Positions 8,301 through 15,352 of a DNA stretch of 21,506 bases are shown here, in pieces. The first letter of the stretch is position 1. Every line of letters begins with the position of its first letter. The stretch covers positions 1 through 21,506 of IMG/VR virus record IMGVR_UViG_3300010883_000595. The stretch is one strand, 5' to 3'. The notes beneath the pieces are model-generated. The model saw only the letters and a program-made list of their open reading frames with translations. It was not told the DNA's origin and did no database searches. The translations under genes and the position numbers were made by a program. This stretch comes from a virus.

Positions 8301-10748
8301 CGTAGTATTTAATCTAAATTGTAATCTTGATTTTGTATCATCACTTTCAAATGGCTGTAAAACTACTTGCCATAATTCTTCATCAGTATTACCAACACTG
8401 TTTAAAATAGTTTGAGTATTTGTTCCTTTTACTGGTTTAAAAATAAATTCTATTGCTTCACCAGCTACATCATCTCTTGCCCATTCCGCTTTAATTCTTT
8501 TATTTGAATCATCTATAACATATGAAACCAACTTATCTTTTTTATCGTTATATGAAACATTACCACCAGTTCCACCAACACCATCCAATAAATTAGATGT
8601 ATCATCTGTTAAAGCCGTTCCCTCTACCAACGAAGCGCCGTGTTCTCTTAATACTAATATGTCTGGCGGGAAACCATATGAATTTAATAAAGCCCTTATA
8701 CTATTCTGCGTTCCTTTTGTTTTATAAATATAATTTAAATTATTGAGTATGTTTCTCCAAACAGAATTTTTAACATCTGCATTTTTATTAATATTGGATA
8801 ATTCAGTTCCTAAATATTCAACAAGTCTACTACCACTTCCACCATATGGAAGCATAAATTCCCAATTCTTACTTTCAGCTATAGCTGGTAAAATATTAGT
8901 AGGAACTGATTCCTCCTCTGGATATTGTAAACTAGTAAATGATTGATAAGTATCAATGTAATTTTTAATTATATCAAATTGTTCTCCAATCATATCAACA
9001 AATTTTCTTAAATTTGTATTGTCTTGATGGGATTCAATTGTGTAGTATTCTGGTAAATTGCTATATAAACGATGTAAATTTATATCATCATATAAAGAAG
9101 CAGATACATATTGATCATCATACCAATTTTCAAATTGTGCCGAGCCAGTTTTGTATATATTTGAAAACGGTACATAATCAATTGGATTATATTTTGATAT
9201 TTTCATATCCGCTAAAAAAGATGAAGTGGTTGCTGTACCATAATCGGTATTAATATGTATTCTAAATAATTCTCCTGCAGGTAAAATAGAACCAGTAAAA
9301 AATACTCCACTACCTGTAACAACAGTTGCTAAATTAGTATATCTATTACCAACTCTTATACCATAAGACCCAGAAACTTTATTTCCATGTAAAACATTTA
9401 TTCTATCAGAGCCGGCATTAAAATTATGTATTCCCCCCGGACCACCAACTATTGGCTGTGACTCTACTGGAACAAAATATGACATTGAAGCATGATAAAT
9501 ATATCTCTGCCAAGAACCAGATGTTATAGACGGTTGAAGAATAGAACTTGTATATAGAGTATCGTGTGGTAATTTCGGTACAGAATTTGGATTATTGTTT
9601 GTCCAAACAATATTATTATTAATAGTTTCATCACCCTTCATTAAGAATGATAAATAAAATGAACCACTATCATTGTAAAATGGTTTATTCTCTACTTCAT
9701 ATTTTCCTCTAAATAATTCAATAGCTTTATCAGAATTAGAACCAGAAACTTTGTATACCATATCAAACCCATCATATCCGGGAAGACGTTTTAAATTCTT
9801 ACCACGTACAGGTGTATTGGCTATATAATTATCACCAATTGTTAAATTATACTTAAATCCCCCCTTATGGGAATTATAATAAAGGTAATTTTCATATGGG
9901 GTAAACTCATTTTTCTCTTTTTGTATTTTTTCAAAAAAAGTTCTTCTTGAATTATTAACTGCGGTTGATTGTGCACTAGCGGTTGAATATAAAGATTGTG
10001 AAATCTTATTCAAATGACCTTCTATTCTTCCAACTTTTTCCTTAAAATTTTCAAGTTTAGAGACAGCAGATCCAAAATATGTAAAATTTTCAAAATTATT
10101 ATATTTAATTTTTAAATTAACATCAGGGCTTCCAGATATAATATTATTAAAAACTGAAGCATCTGAAAATGATCCAGTTAACTCATTATAAGTTTCAAAC
10201 TTTACATTAATAGAATCAGGATTTCCTACCTCATCAAGCATCCCCCTATCATAATCCAACCCACGCAACTCTGGTGTTGGTGGAGTTTCTGGTATATAAT
10301 AAACATCTTGTTCATATGAATTTATTATTTGTTCTTCAATGGAAATTAAATCTAAAGCTGATATAGAGGTTGGTAATGGATTAAGTAACTTAATTACAAC
10401 TGAAGGTATAGTATCCGAACTTAGTCCAATTAAATCTATATCTTCTACTTCAATATTAATAATCGGAATCATTTGATTAGTTTTTGAAACTATTACATAA
10501 TCATCTGTACTTCCATTTAGTAAATCTTTTAAATAACCTACTATTAATCTAATAATAGCTGGTTGAGGTCCTGGTGAAAAATAATTAGCATCTTCAGTTG
10601 GTATATATTTTGGACCCATTGTTCCATCATCAAAATTACCGTTAACCGTTCCAAATATGTAATAATTTACATCATTACTACCTATGGAACTTAAAGTTAC
10701 TCTAAGCTCTTTTCTCGATGGTGATATTTCTTTTACTATAAATCTCAT
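5337..10748 (-). CDS. Giant baseplate wedge protein: P2 gpI / T4 gp7-like with LamG-like insert and ten 32-residue repeats
   Basis: 1803 residues. Residues 1-570 are beta-rich with a short coiled-coil-like stretch near 228-275. Residues about 575-715 resemble phage tail protein I: a helical stretch, ILPAIAESKNWEFM (619-632), then SVWRNILNNLNYIYKTKGTQ followed by NSIRALLNSYGFPP. Residues about 738-960 look like a LamG/concanavalin-type sandwich (IEFIFKP, FWNVLLQRK, GSMAELRVWKNALS, LIYHFKLNENY). Residues about 1050-1170 are helical (RDFMDHYD, RLIPARATLSKIG). Residues 1254-1573 are ten exact-length 32-residue repeats, and 1574-1803 a unique C-terminal region. The gp25-gp6-gpI/gp7 set forms the conserved wedge of contractile tails, so this is the likely third wedge partner, greatly enlarged. 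The ATG overlaps the previous stop (TAATG), with AGAGAA upstream. Both the LamG-like fold and the gp7 equivalence are inferred. Confidence 0.7.
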   Translation of the reverse strand: MRFIVKEISPSRKELRVTLSSIGSNDVNYYIFGTVNGNFDDGTMGPKYIPTEDANYFSPGPQPAIIRLIVGYLKDLLNGSTDDYVIVSKTNQMIPIINIEVEDIDLIGLSSDTIPSVVIKLLNPLPTSISALDLISIEEQIINSYEQDVYYIPETPPTPELRGLDYDRGMLDEVGNPDSINVKFETYNELTGSFSDASVFNNIISGSPDVNLKIKYNNFENFTYFGSAVSKLENFKEKVGRIEGHLNKISQSLYSTASAQSTAVNNSRRTFFEKIQKEKNEFTPYENYLYYNSHKGGFKYNLTIGDNYIANTPVRGKNLKRLPGYDGFDMVYKVSGSNSDKAIELFRGKYEVENKPFYNDSGSFYLSFLMKGDETINNNIVWTNNNPNSVPKLPHDTLYTSSILQPSITSGSWQRYIYHASMSYFVPVESQPIVGGPGGIHNFNAGSDRINVLHGNKVSGSYGIRVGNRYTNLATVVTGSGVFFTGSILPAGELFRIHINTDYGTATTSSFLADMKISKYNPIDYVPFSNIYKTGSAQFENWYDDQYVSASLYDDINLHRLYSNLPEYYTIESHQDNTNLRKFVDMIGEQFDIIKNYIDTYQSFTSLQYPEEESVPTNILPAIAESKNWEFMLPYGGSGSRLVEYLGTELSNINKNADVKNSVWRNILNNLNYIYKTKGTQNSIRALLNSYGFPPDILVLREHGASLVEGTALTDDTSNLLDGVGGTGGNVSYNDKKDKLVSYVIDDSNKRIKAEWARDDVAGEAIEFIFKPVKGTNTQTILNSVGNTDEELWQVVLQPFESDDTKSRLQFRLNTTEDGTSTITSIANRVSMSSDYKNFKNQNFWNVLLQRKASGDFELYTAEQRGDLILHLDKASIDSVDVDAISIDNWTSTGSRNPATGENLIIGGTYTGSMAELRVWKNALSASVFKTHVLDKKSVSGNTVLSSRYNLIYHFKLNENYIPGAKSLVFKDSNPKTLKDYSIPFNADISNSLAFTGSLYDEDQIDRIQFGFRSMGSSPQWDVNNILLDTNVRTINNLNPLKFSKLTIFDPLVNERKASSLVEIVRSPQDTINEFITEKLGNFDINDKFANPQDIYRGEYKDLKDFTRDFMDHYDVSMNVNTYIRAQLAIFDKSLMTSIKRLIPARATLSKIGVHLKPTYLERNKIHNHRIQFFEQRIEGTIQGVTDHKEVVYMHQKTGKDGLQHLDTFKGSPLSKLGIKEIVNIDDSVHFTDSPMKIENILPLDGEVKKVEGLLYKIPTGKEVLHEDDDVAISLPTEFVIPPEGTLYKIPGGTEVLHDDDEAAITFPSEFVIPPEGTLYKIPGGTEVLHDDDEPVITFPSEFATPPKGTLYKIPGGTAVLHDDDEVAISFPSSYEAPKEGTLYKIPGGTEVLHDDDEAAITFPSSFEAPKKGTLYKIPGGTEVLHDDDEAVITFPSSFEAPKKGTLYKIPGGTEVLHDDDEAAITFPSSFEAPKKGILYKIPGGTEVLHDDDDPVITFPSSFEAPKKGVLYKIPGGTEVLHDDDDPVITFPSSFEVPKKGILYTIPGGAEILHDANDAVISFPSSFETSKKGTLFTNDGISIKHGRGDVALKFEEELFRTIDGDFLWGEKNFNTKHVETKRNLEDNWGTGSSNTQFIHWGWSGSLGDYNTYHYEERNIFTTLGDVETLSGSFSHNALGDVIDSFETDYTSSNSKDIKNKTFLTTFKGLGERPLGTTYGFVKASTVPHGGKYLDEELDMIYPANHDFIIGNSKYILDELYYKGTQNEGGQKFESKIFNDLSKDAFYTIVTTGENRLEVNRGGS
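6030..6989 (-). repeat. Ten in-frame 96-base (32-residue) tandem repeats
   Basis: The array is exactly 960 bases: units begin at 6989 and step by 96. A typical unit starts TLYKIPGGTEVLHDDDE, then has A/P-A/V-I-T/S-F-P-S, and ends in A-P-K-K-G or I-P-P-E-G. Units 2-9 are closely alike. Units 1 and 10 are diverged, and a decayed eleventh (TLFTNDGISIKHG) follows. Units 8 and 9 share about 60 identical bases, indicating recent duplication or gene conversion. Other pairs differ mainly at synonymous sites. Confidence 0.95.
7869..8537 (-). other. LamG/concanavalin-like domain inside the giant protein
   Basis: Residues about 738-960 show alternating strands ending in G-S-M-A-E-L-R-V-W-K-N-A-L-S, the usual last-strand signature of LamG-type laminin/pentraxin sandwiches, which often bind glycans. 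Boundaries are approximate and glycan binding is inferred. Confidence 0.5.
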
Positions 10749-13099
10749 TAATATATTCTCTTTTTACTTCTTCTTTTAAGTTTTCTCAATCCTCTAGATT
10801 TTTTTCTAAGTTTTCTAGCTTTTCTTAAAGGAATAACTTTCTTATCTTTAGATTTTATTCCTAATTTTTTTCTTAAATTTCTTCTAGCGGGTAATTTTTG
10901 ATATGGCACATCTATTTTAGAATAATCTATAGATTCATATCCCGTTTTAAGGTCTGTAATAACAGCTCTTTGTGGAACATCATCGGCTATAGCACCACGA
11001 TATTTACCTTCTTCATAAACTTCACTAGTTTTAGATGATGCAGTCATCAATCCTGGATCTTTATACTCAAATTCATATACATTAACTCCCAAAGGAGATT
11101 GCCCAATCAATTTAATATTCTTTTTAAGTCTTCTATCACTTTTCCACCATTTTTTCTTTTTCTTACGTTTTTTCTTTTTCTTGAACGTAAAGATTTTTTT
11201 AAGTTTTTTTCTAACTTTTTTGGGGGCTCTAAGCTTTCTTTTCAATTTCTTTGAGACTTTAAGTTTCCTTTTCAATCTCTTTGGAACTCTCAATCTTTTT
11301 TTGAGTTTTTTTGAGGGCTTAAATCTCCTTTTCATTTTCTTTGAAACTGTGAATCTTTTTTTAATTCCCCGTTTAGCCACCGAAAGCATAGCTTTTGCAA
11401 CATTTCTAACTTTTTTAGGTGGAAGTATTTTTCTCCTAATTTTCTTTGGAACTGTAAATTTCCTTCTTATTTTCTTTGGAACTGTAAATGCTTTCTTTAC
11501 TCTAGCTTTTACCTTTTTAATTTTAGCTCTGGCTATTTCTCTCTTGCTTCTTTCCTCATTTCTTTCAGCTGCCGACTCACGTCTTTCCTCATTTCTCTCA
11601 CGCCTATCTTCATTTTTTTGGTGTTCGTTTCTGCGGTTATCCTCCCGATCTTGAAAAGTTCCATCCAGTTCAGCAAGTCTTCTATTAAGCTGTTGTTGCA
11701 TACGAGCTTCTAATATTTCAACTCTTCTATCATATGCTAAATCACGTCTTTGGTTTTTTCTTTGCATTCGTTTTAAATAATTCACCGTATGATTTTTGAG
11801 CATTCTTTGCCGGGCTCGAGTACTTTTCTCCAAATACTGAACTTTTTTATTATATCTACTTCGCAAAAGAGCTTCCAACCGTAATCTATATGCAACATTA
11901 CTTCCACGACCACTACGTGGTTTTTTAGGTATTTTAAATATTACAGGCTTTCTTGTTCTGATTTCAGGGAAAACTTTTTTTCTTCTTGTTGCACCTTTTT
12001 TGATTTTTTTAAAATCAAATTTATCACCGAATAACTTCCAACCCCACCATTTTCTACCCACCACGGATGATCTAGATGCAAGTTCAAAACGAATATCAGT
12101 AAAATATCTTCTACCATCTGTATCGTTACTAGCCCGTTTTGTAGTTTGAGAGCCAACCCTCCAATAAACAATACCATCTTTACATTCACCAACACTAAAT
12201 TGTAAATACCTTCTTTCCCAAATTAAATCACCAATTACTTTTCTACTATTTTTATCGGCTATCCATCCTGGAACACCCATATCCGTACTTTTAATTACAT
12301 TATTTCCAGCTAACTGAAATAGATGAAATGATCCATCGTATCCACTAAAGTCATCATCATAAGCAACCCAGCAGCTAGCAATATATTTTCTATGTGGTTT
12401 TATTCCAGTTATACGCATATCATAATGATTACCAGCAAAGCCATCTTGTTCTAATACAAATTTACCTAATCCGGGATTAGGCACTTCAACAAAATTATTT
12501 AATCCGGATGATCTATCCAAATCCCCAGTTTGGGTTGCTTCTAATCCAGCAAAAAAGTTTCCATTTTCTATAAAATTATTTTTTAATATTTCAAGTAATC
12601 TACTTATATTGGATATGACATTTCTCAAAAAATGAACTTTTAATATAAACTTTCCTTTACCAAGACCAATTAAGCTAATAATTTCATTTGGTTTAATATA
12701 AATCTCATGATTTTTATCCTCATATATTTCAATTTGTTTTCTATATAAATCAGAAGGAACATCTGGTGGACTACTATCAAAATTAACTGGAGTTGGGATT
12801 AATTCAAGTTTTGGTTTTCCTTCCTCCACCCGCTCACGACCTTGCATAAATTTATTAGTATCTTCTTCAAAGTGATAATCACCAAAATAATAAGTATTAC
12901 CTTGTAATCTATTTCTTGCTCCCGGACCTGGATATCTAAGTAAAATCCTATTTGAATATAATATATTTAAAATAGTGTTATTCTCGTCAAATAGCTCTAC
13001 TTTAAGATAATCACCATTTTTTTTATCAAAATCTTTTAATGATTTATCTAATTTTATCTCTTCTAATATTTGATCACTATATAATTCTATTGTTTTCAT
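10748..13099 (-). CDS. Polybasic fibre-like protein with C-terminal S74 intramolecular chaperone domain
   Basis: 783 residues. Residues 1-170 are probably a baseplate-attachment region. Residues about 175-345 look like a carbohydrate-binding-type beta sandwich (NHYDMRI-TGIKPHRKYIAS, YLQFSVGE, YFTDIRFEL). Residues about 395-530 are a charged helix rich in Arg/Glu (ERNEERR). Residues 538-632 hold decapeptide repeats such as FTVPKKIRRK, followed by a near-pure polylysine stretch to residue 650. S654 begins SDRRLKKNI, then GVNVYEFEYK, KYRGAIADDVP and SIDYSKIDVPY. This is the S74 chaperone seen in phage tailspikes and fibres, which trimerises, assists folding and cuts itself off just before the Ser. 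S654 and K659 have the expected Ser-x4-Lys spacing. A further 50 residues, again very basic, follow. The ATG at 13099 overlaps the previous stop (TAATG). A role as a trimeric fibre or spike is inferred. Confidence 0.7.
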   Translation of the reverse strand: MKTIELYSDQILEEIKLDKSLKDFDKKNGDYLKVELFDENNTILNILYSNRILLRYPGPGARNRLQGNTYYFGDYHFEEDTNKFMQGRERVEEGKPKLELIPTPVNFDSSPPDVPSDLYRKQIEIYEDKNHEIYIKPNEIISLIGLGKGKFILKVHFLRNVISNISRLLEILKNNFIENGNFFAGLEATQTGDLDRSSGLNNFVEVPNPGLGKFVLEQDGFAGNHYDMRITGIKPHRKYIASCWVAYDDDFSGYDGSFHLFQLAGNNVIKSTDMGVPGWIADKNSRKVIGDLIWERRYLQFSVGECKDGIVYWRVGSQTTKRASNDTDGRRYFTDIRFELASRSSVVGRKWWGWKLFGDKFDFKKIKKGATRRKKVFPEIRTRKPVIFKIPKKPRSGRGSNVAYRLRLEALLRSRYNKKVQYLEKSTRARQRMLKNHTVNYLKRMQRKNQRRDLAYDRRVEILEARMQQQLNRRLAELDGTFQDREDNRRNEHQKNEDRRERNEERRESAAERNEERSKREIARAKIKKVKARVKKAFTVPKKIRRKFTVPKKIRRKILPPKKVRNVAKAMLSVAKRGIKKRFTVSKKMKRRFKPSKKLKKRLRVPKRLKRKLKVSKKLKRKLRAPKKVRKKLKKIFTFKKKKKRKKKKKWWKSDRRLKKNIKLIGQSPLGVNVYEFEYKDPGLMTASSKTSEVYEEGKYRGAIADDVPQRAVITDLKTGYESIDYSKIDVPYQKLPARRNLRKKLGIKSKDKKVIPLRKARKLRKKSRGLRKLKRRSKKRIY
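10901..11140 (-). other. S74 peptidase/chaperone domain with predicted self-cleavage site
   Basis: Residues 654-733. S654-D-R-R-L-K659 supplies the expected Ser-Lys pair, and the predicted cut lies between K653 and S654. It is short compared with the endosialidase-type S74 domain and matches the compact version common in marine phages. Confidence 0.7.
11150..11182 (-). repeat. Polylysine-encoding purine tract
   Basis: Residues 640-650 are ten Lys and one Arg, encoded by a nearly pure A/G run on the coding strand. Such a run is prone to slippage in sequencing and ribosomal frameshifting. The frame stays open into the S74 domain, so the assembled sequence is probably right. Confidence 0.8.
11204..11488 (-). 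repeat. Decapeptide Lys/Arg repeats (30-base units)
   Basis: Eight units follow the pattern F/L-x-V/P-P/S-K-K-I/L/M/V-R/K-R/K-K: residues 538-567 (three units) and 583-632 (five units), separated by a 15-residue spacer containing AKAMLSVAKRGI. The first two units are identical, FTVPKKIRRK. Conserved hydrophobic and Pro/Ser positions show this is a true repeat and not just random basic sequence. Confidence 0.85.
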
Positions 13100-14274
13100 T
13101 ATTTTCTAAACCACCTTTTTCTTCTAAGTTTTCTTCGTTTTTTACTAAAATACGAACCAATTTGAGCATCACCACTATCATCAACAGCATCATCGTATTC
13201 TATTTGATCAAATTCGTCAGAAGACGAATCTAGTGATGGGTCATATAAGGCGTCTTTTATATCATAGTCAGGATGAGTGGGATCAGATACTTCCAATGAT
13301 TTACTTGTGTCTCCTGATAAAGCAGCAAATTGTTTATGCATAACCTCAAGTTCTCTGTCTTTATTTAACATTATCTGTTCACACTTTTCAAGTTCAAATT
13401 TAAGATCTCCAATTGTATCAAATAAATCTTCCCATGGATCAACTCCTGGAAGTCTTTTTTTACACTCACTAAATAAATATAATATTGATTCTTCCTGAAT
13501 TACATCTTCTCCTTTCAATACCGCACTAACATCTGGTAAAAATCCCACATCTATTTCATCAATCACCATCTCAAAATATTCAAAAAATTTTTCAATTCTA
13601 TAATCTATTGGAACTTCTTTTGATGGAAAATATTCTACAAAAAAATCTTCACATCTATATCTATAAAATGGTAAAGATTTCTTATTTTTTTGAAAATTAT
13701 TAATACCACTCGTAAAAGTTTTTGGACTTAATTCAGAAAAATCTATATTAACATGTTCTCCCAATTTTGTTTTATCAATCTGTGTTTTAAATGGTTCAAA
13801 ATTTAAGAACTGAGAAACATTATCTTTGAGACGAACACCCTTTAAATCCCGAGCCCCAATTATACTATTAATTTGTAAATCATTTTTACCTGGAGCAGAA
13901 AAAACTAATTCTTTTCGAGATGCCCCATCGCTATTTACTACTTTTTCAAATTTAAGCTTAATATACTTTGGGTGTGTAAATTCTAACCAATCCATCATTA
14001 AATCAACAATACGTTTATCACCAGCATTAGCTTCGGTATCACTTTGATACACAACCATCACTTCTTCACTTTGTCTTCCAGCTATAACTTTCCCATTTTT
14101 CCAAGTCTTTTGAAAATCCTCAATTTCTTGATTAGTTTCCTCTGATATTTCTGGAAATCTATTAATTAATAATTCAGATATTCTGTCAAATACAGCTTCT
14201 TTGTATTCTTTTATATTTTCATTTTTCCAACGCTTTTTATAGCTAGCATCTGTTTTTGGATTGTATACACCCAT
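13099..14274 (-). CDS. Unrecognised baseplate-operon protein with acidic then basic C-terminus
   Basis: 391 residues; I do not recognise a family. The N-terminus is helical (SYKKRWKNENIKEYKEAVFD), residues 90-240 look mixed alpha/beta, and residues about 286-320 form a heptad-like helix (LKFELEKCEQIML...EVMHKQF). Residues 327-370 are acidic and Asp/Ser-rich (SLDSSSDEFDQIEYDDAVDD), and the last 15 residues are strongly basic (KKRRKLRRKRWFRK). There is no signal peptide or membrane segment. It sits between the DNRLRE pair and the polybasic S74 protein and overlaps the latter by TAATG, so the two are probably made in fixed proportion. Its acidic segment could contact the basic neighbour, or its own basic tail could fold back on it; both are guesses. 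The start follows the previous stop by one base, with AAGG upstream. Confidence 0.6.
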   Translation of the reverse strand: MGVYNPKTDASYKKRWKNENIKEYKEAVFDRISELLINRFPEISEETNQEIEDFQKTWKNGKVIAGRQSEEVMVVYQSDTEANAGDKRIVDLMMDWLEFTHPKYIKLKFEKVVNSDGASRKELVFSAPGKNDLQINSIIGARDLKGVRLKDNVSQFLNFEPFKTQIDKTKLGEHVNIDFSELSPKTFTSGINNFQKNKKSLPFYRYRCEDFFVEYFPSKEVPIDYRIEKFFEYFEMVIDEIDVGFLPDVSAVLKGEDVIQEESILYLFSECKKRLPGVDPWEDLFDTIGDLKFELEKCEQIMLNKDRELEVMHKQFAALSGDTSKSLEVSDPTHPDYDIKDALYDPSLDSSSDEFDQIEYDDAVDDSGDAQIGSYFSKKRRKLRRKRWFRK

Positions 14275-14275
14275 A

Positions 14276-15352
14276 TTAAATTACCTTAAATTCCTCATCA
14301 TTATCATAAATTATCTCTTGACCATCGTTATATTTTAATTTAAATAAAACCTTATAATATCTTCCAGGTTCAAATGTATTTAACCATTGATCAAAATACA
14401 TTGAAGTGGAATCACAACTCATTGATGTGTATGCACTAAATGGAACTATTGTTGTATTAGTTCCAACATCTACAAATGAATATAACCCACTTCCCTCTGG
14501 TACGTGAAAGGAGGAATTATAAACTGATTCTGTAAATGTTTTCTGTACATATTTCTTTCTACAACCTATTCTAAATCTAACTTTTTCTGATTCTCTGTAC
14601 TTTGGTTGTAATCCTTTAATAAATATATGATTTTCTAATTCTCCACTCATTGTTAATGCATTTAAATCACCTGTAGAAAAAGATGTATCATTCCATCTAA
14701 CTTCTAATTTTGGTGCATAAATTGTATGTGTATTCTTTGCAAAGAATTTTAAATTGTGTGGCGTCACATTATCTTCATAACTACCACTAAATTTTGTTAT
14801 AAATCCATAATTAGAAATAGTACTATCTAACTGACTATTTACAATATCAGTAACATCCATTTCTATATCACCAGATTGATTTACAAATGATTGGGATGCT
14901 TCATAACCACTACCACTTATCCAATCACCACCACTTAATGTCCAAGCAGAATCTGTAATTCTATTTGTCCAACTCACCCCATTCTTTTCGACTGGATTCT
15001 GTAGATATTTTCCAACACCCTCTTCCCAACTCTGTGATAATGCATATGATGATAATGAATAGGTTTTATCTAAATTAGATTGACCGCCTACTTCATAATA
15101 TCTTAAATAATATTTTGGATTTGTTATAATTCCATCTACAATAGAAGCCGATACATCCGAATAATCAAACTGTGTAAGTATTCTTGAAACATTATATGAT
15201 GATGTTGAATATGAATTAACAAATTCTTTTTTTAATTCTACTATTTCCCCACCACCATAATTTTTATCAACAGTATCCCGCAGCTGCTTTACATAACCAG
15301 CTGAATTTTTTGTTACATAAGAATCTTTACTTGCGAATATAAAATAATGCAT
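14276..15352 (-). CDS. DNRLRE-like virion protein, copy 2
   Basis: 358 residues, a diverged tandem paralogue of the upstream gene. Shared landmarks in order are: MHYFIFASKDSY; YGGGEIVELKKEF; VSRILTQFDYSD; YYLRYYE; SQSWEEGVGKY; NGVSW; SQSF...MDVTDIVNSQLDSTISNYGF (about residues 153-184); SGSYED; IYAPKLEVRW; RFRIG; and VPEGSGLYSFVDV. The first 215 residues fit the DNRLRE/CBM96-like jelly-roll found in secreted polysaccharide-binding proteins. The rest is a separate beta domain ending EEFKVI. It is likely an accessory or recognition subunit of the tail tip (inferred). The ATG directly abuts the previous stop (TAGATG), with GGTGG/GGTGAG serving as ribosome binding site inside the upstream gene. 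Confidence 0.65.
   Translation of the reverse strand: MHYFIFASKDSYVTKNSAGYVKQLRDTVDKNYGGGEIVELKKEFVNSYSTSSYNVSRILTQFDYSDVSASIVDGIITNPKYYLRYYEVGGQSNLDKTYSLSSYALSQSWEEGVGKYLQNPVEKNGVSWTNRITDSAWTLSGGDWISGSGYEASQSFVNQSGDIEMDVTDIVNSQLDSTISNYGFITKFSGSYEDNVTPHNLKFFAKNTHTIYAPKLEVRWNDTSFSTGDLNALTMSGELENHIFIKGLQPKYRESEKVRFRIGCRKKYVQKTFTESVYNSSFHVPEGSGLYSFVDVGTNTTIVPFSAYTSMSCDSTSMYFDQWLNTFEPGRYYKVLFKLKYNDGQEIIYDNDEEFKVI

Noticed and set aside
11150-11182. Possible sequencing frameshift in the polylysine run
   Set aside because: The same frame continues into a complete S74 domain and ends by overlapping the next ATG, so the frame is consistent.
11181-11654. Plus-strand open frame encoding a Phe/Leu-rich membrane-like protein
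   Set aside because: Lys/Arg-rich codons on the minus strand read as Phe/Leu on the other. The real frame leads into a recognisable S74 domain.
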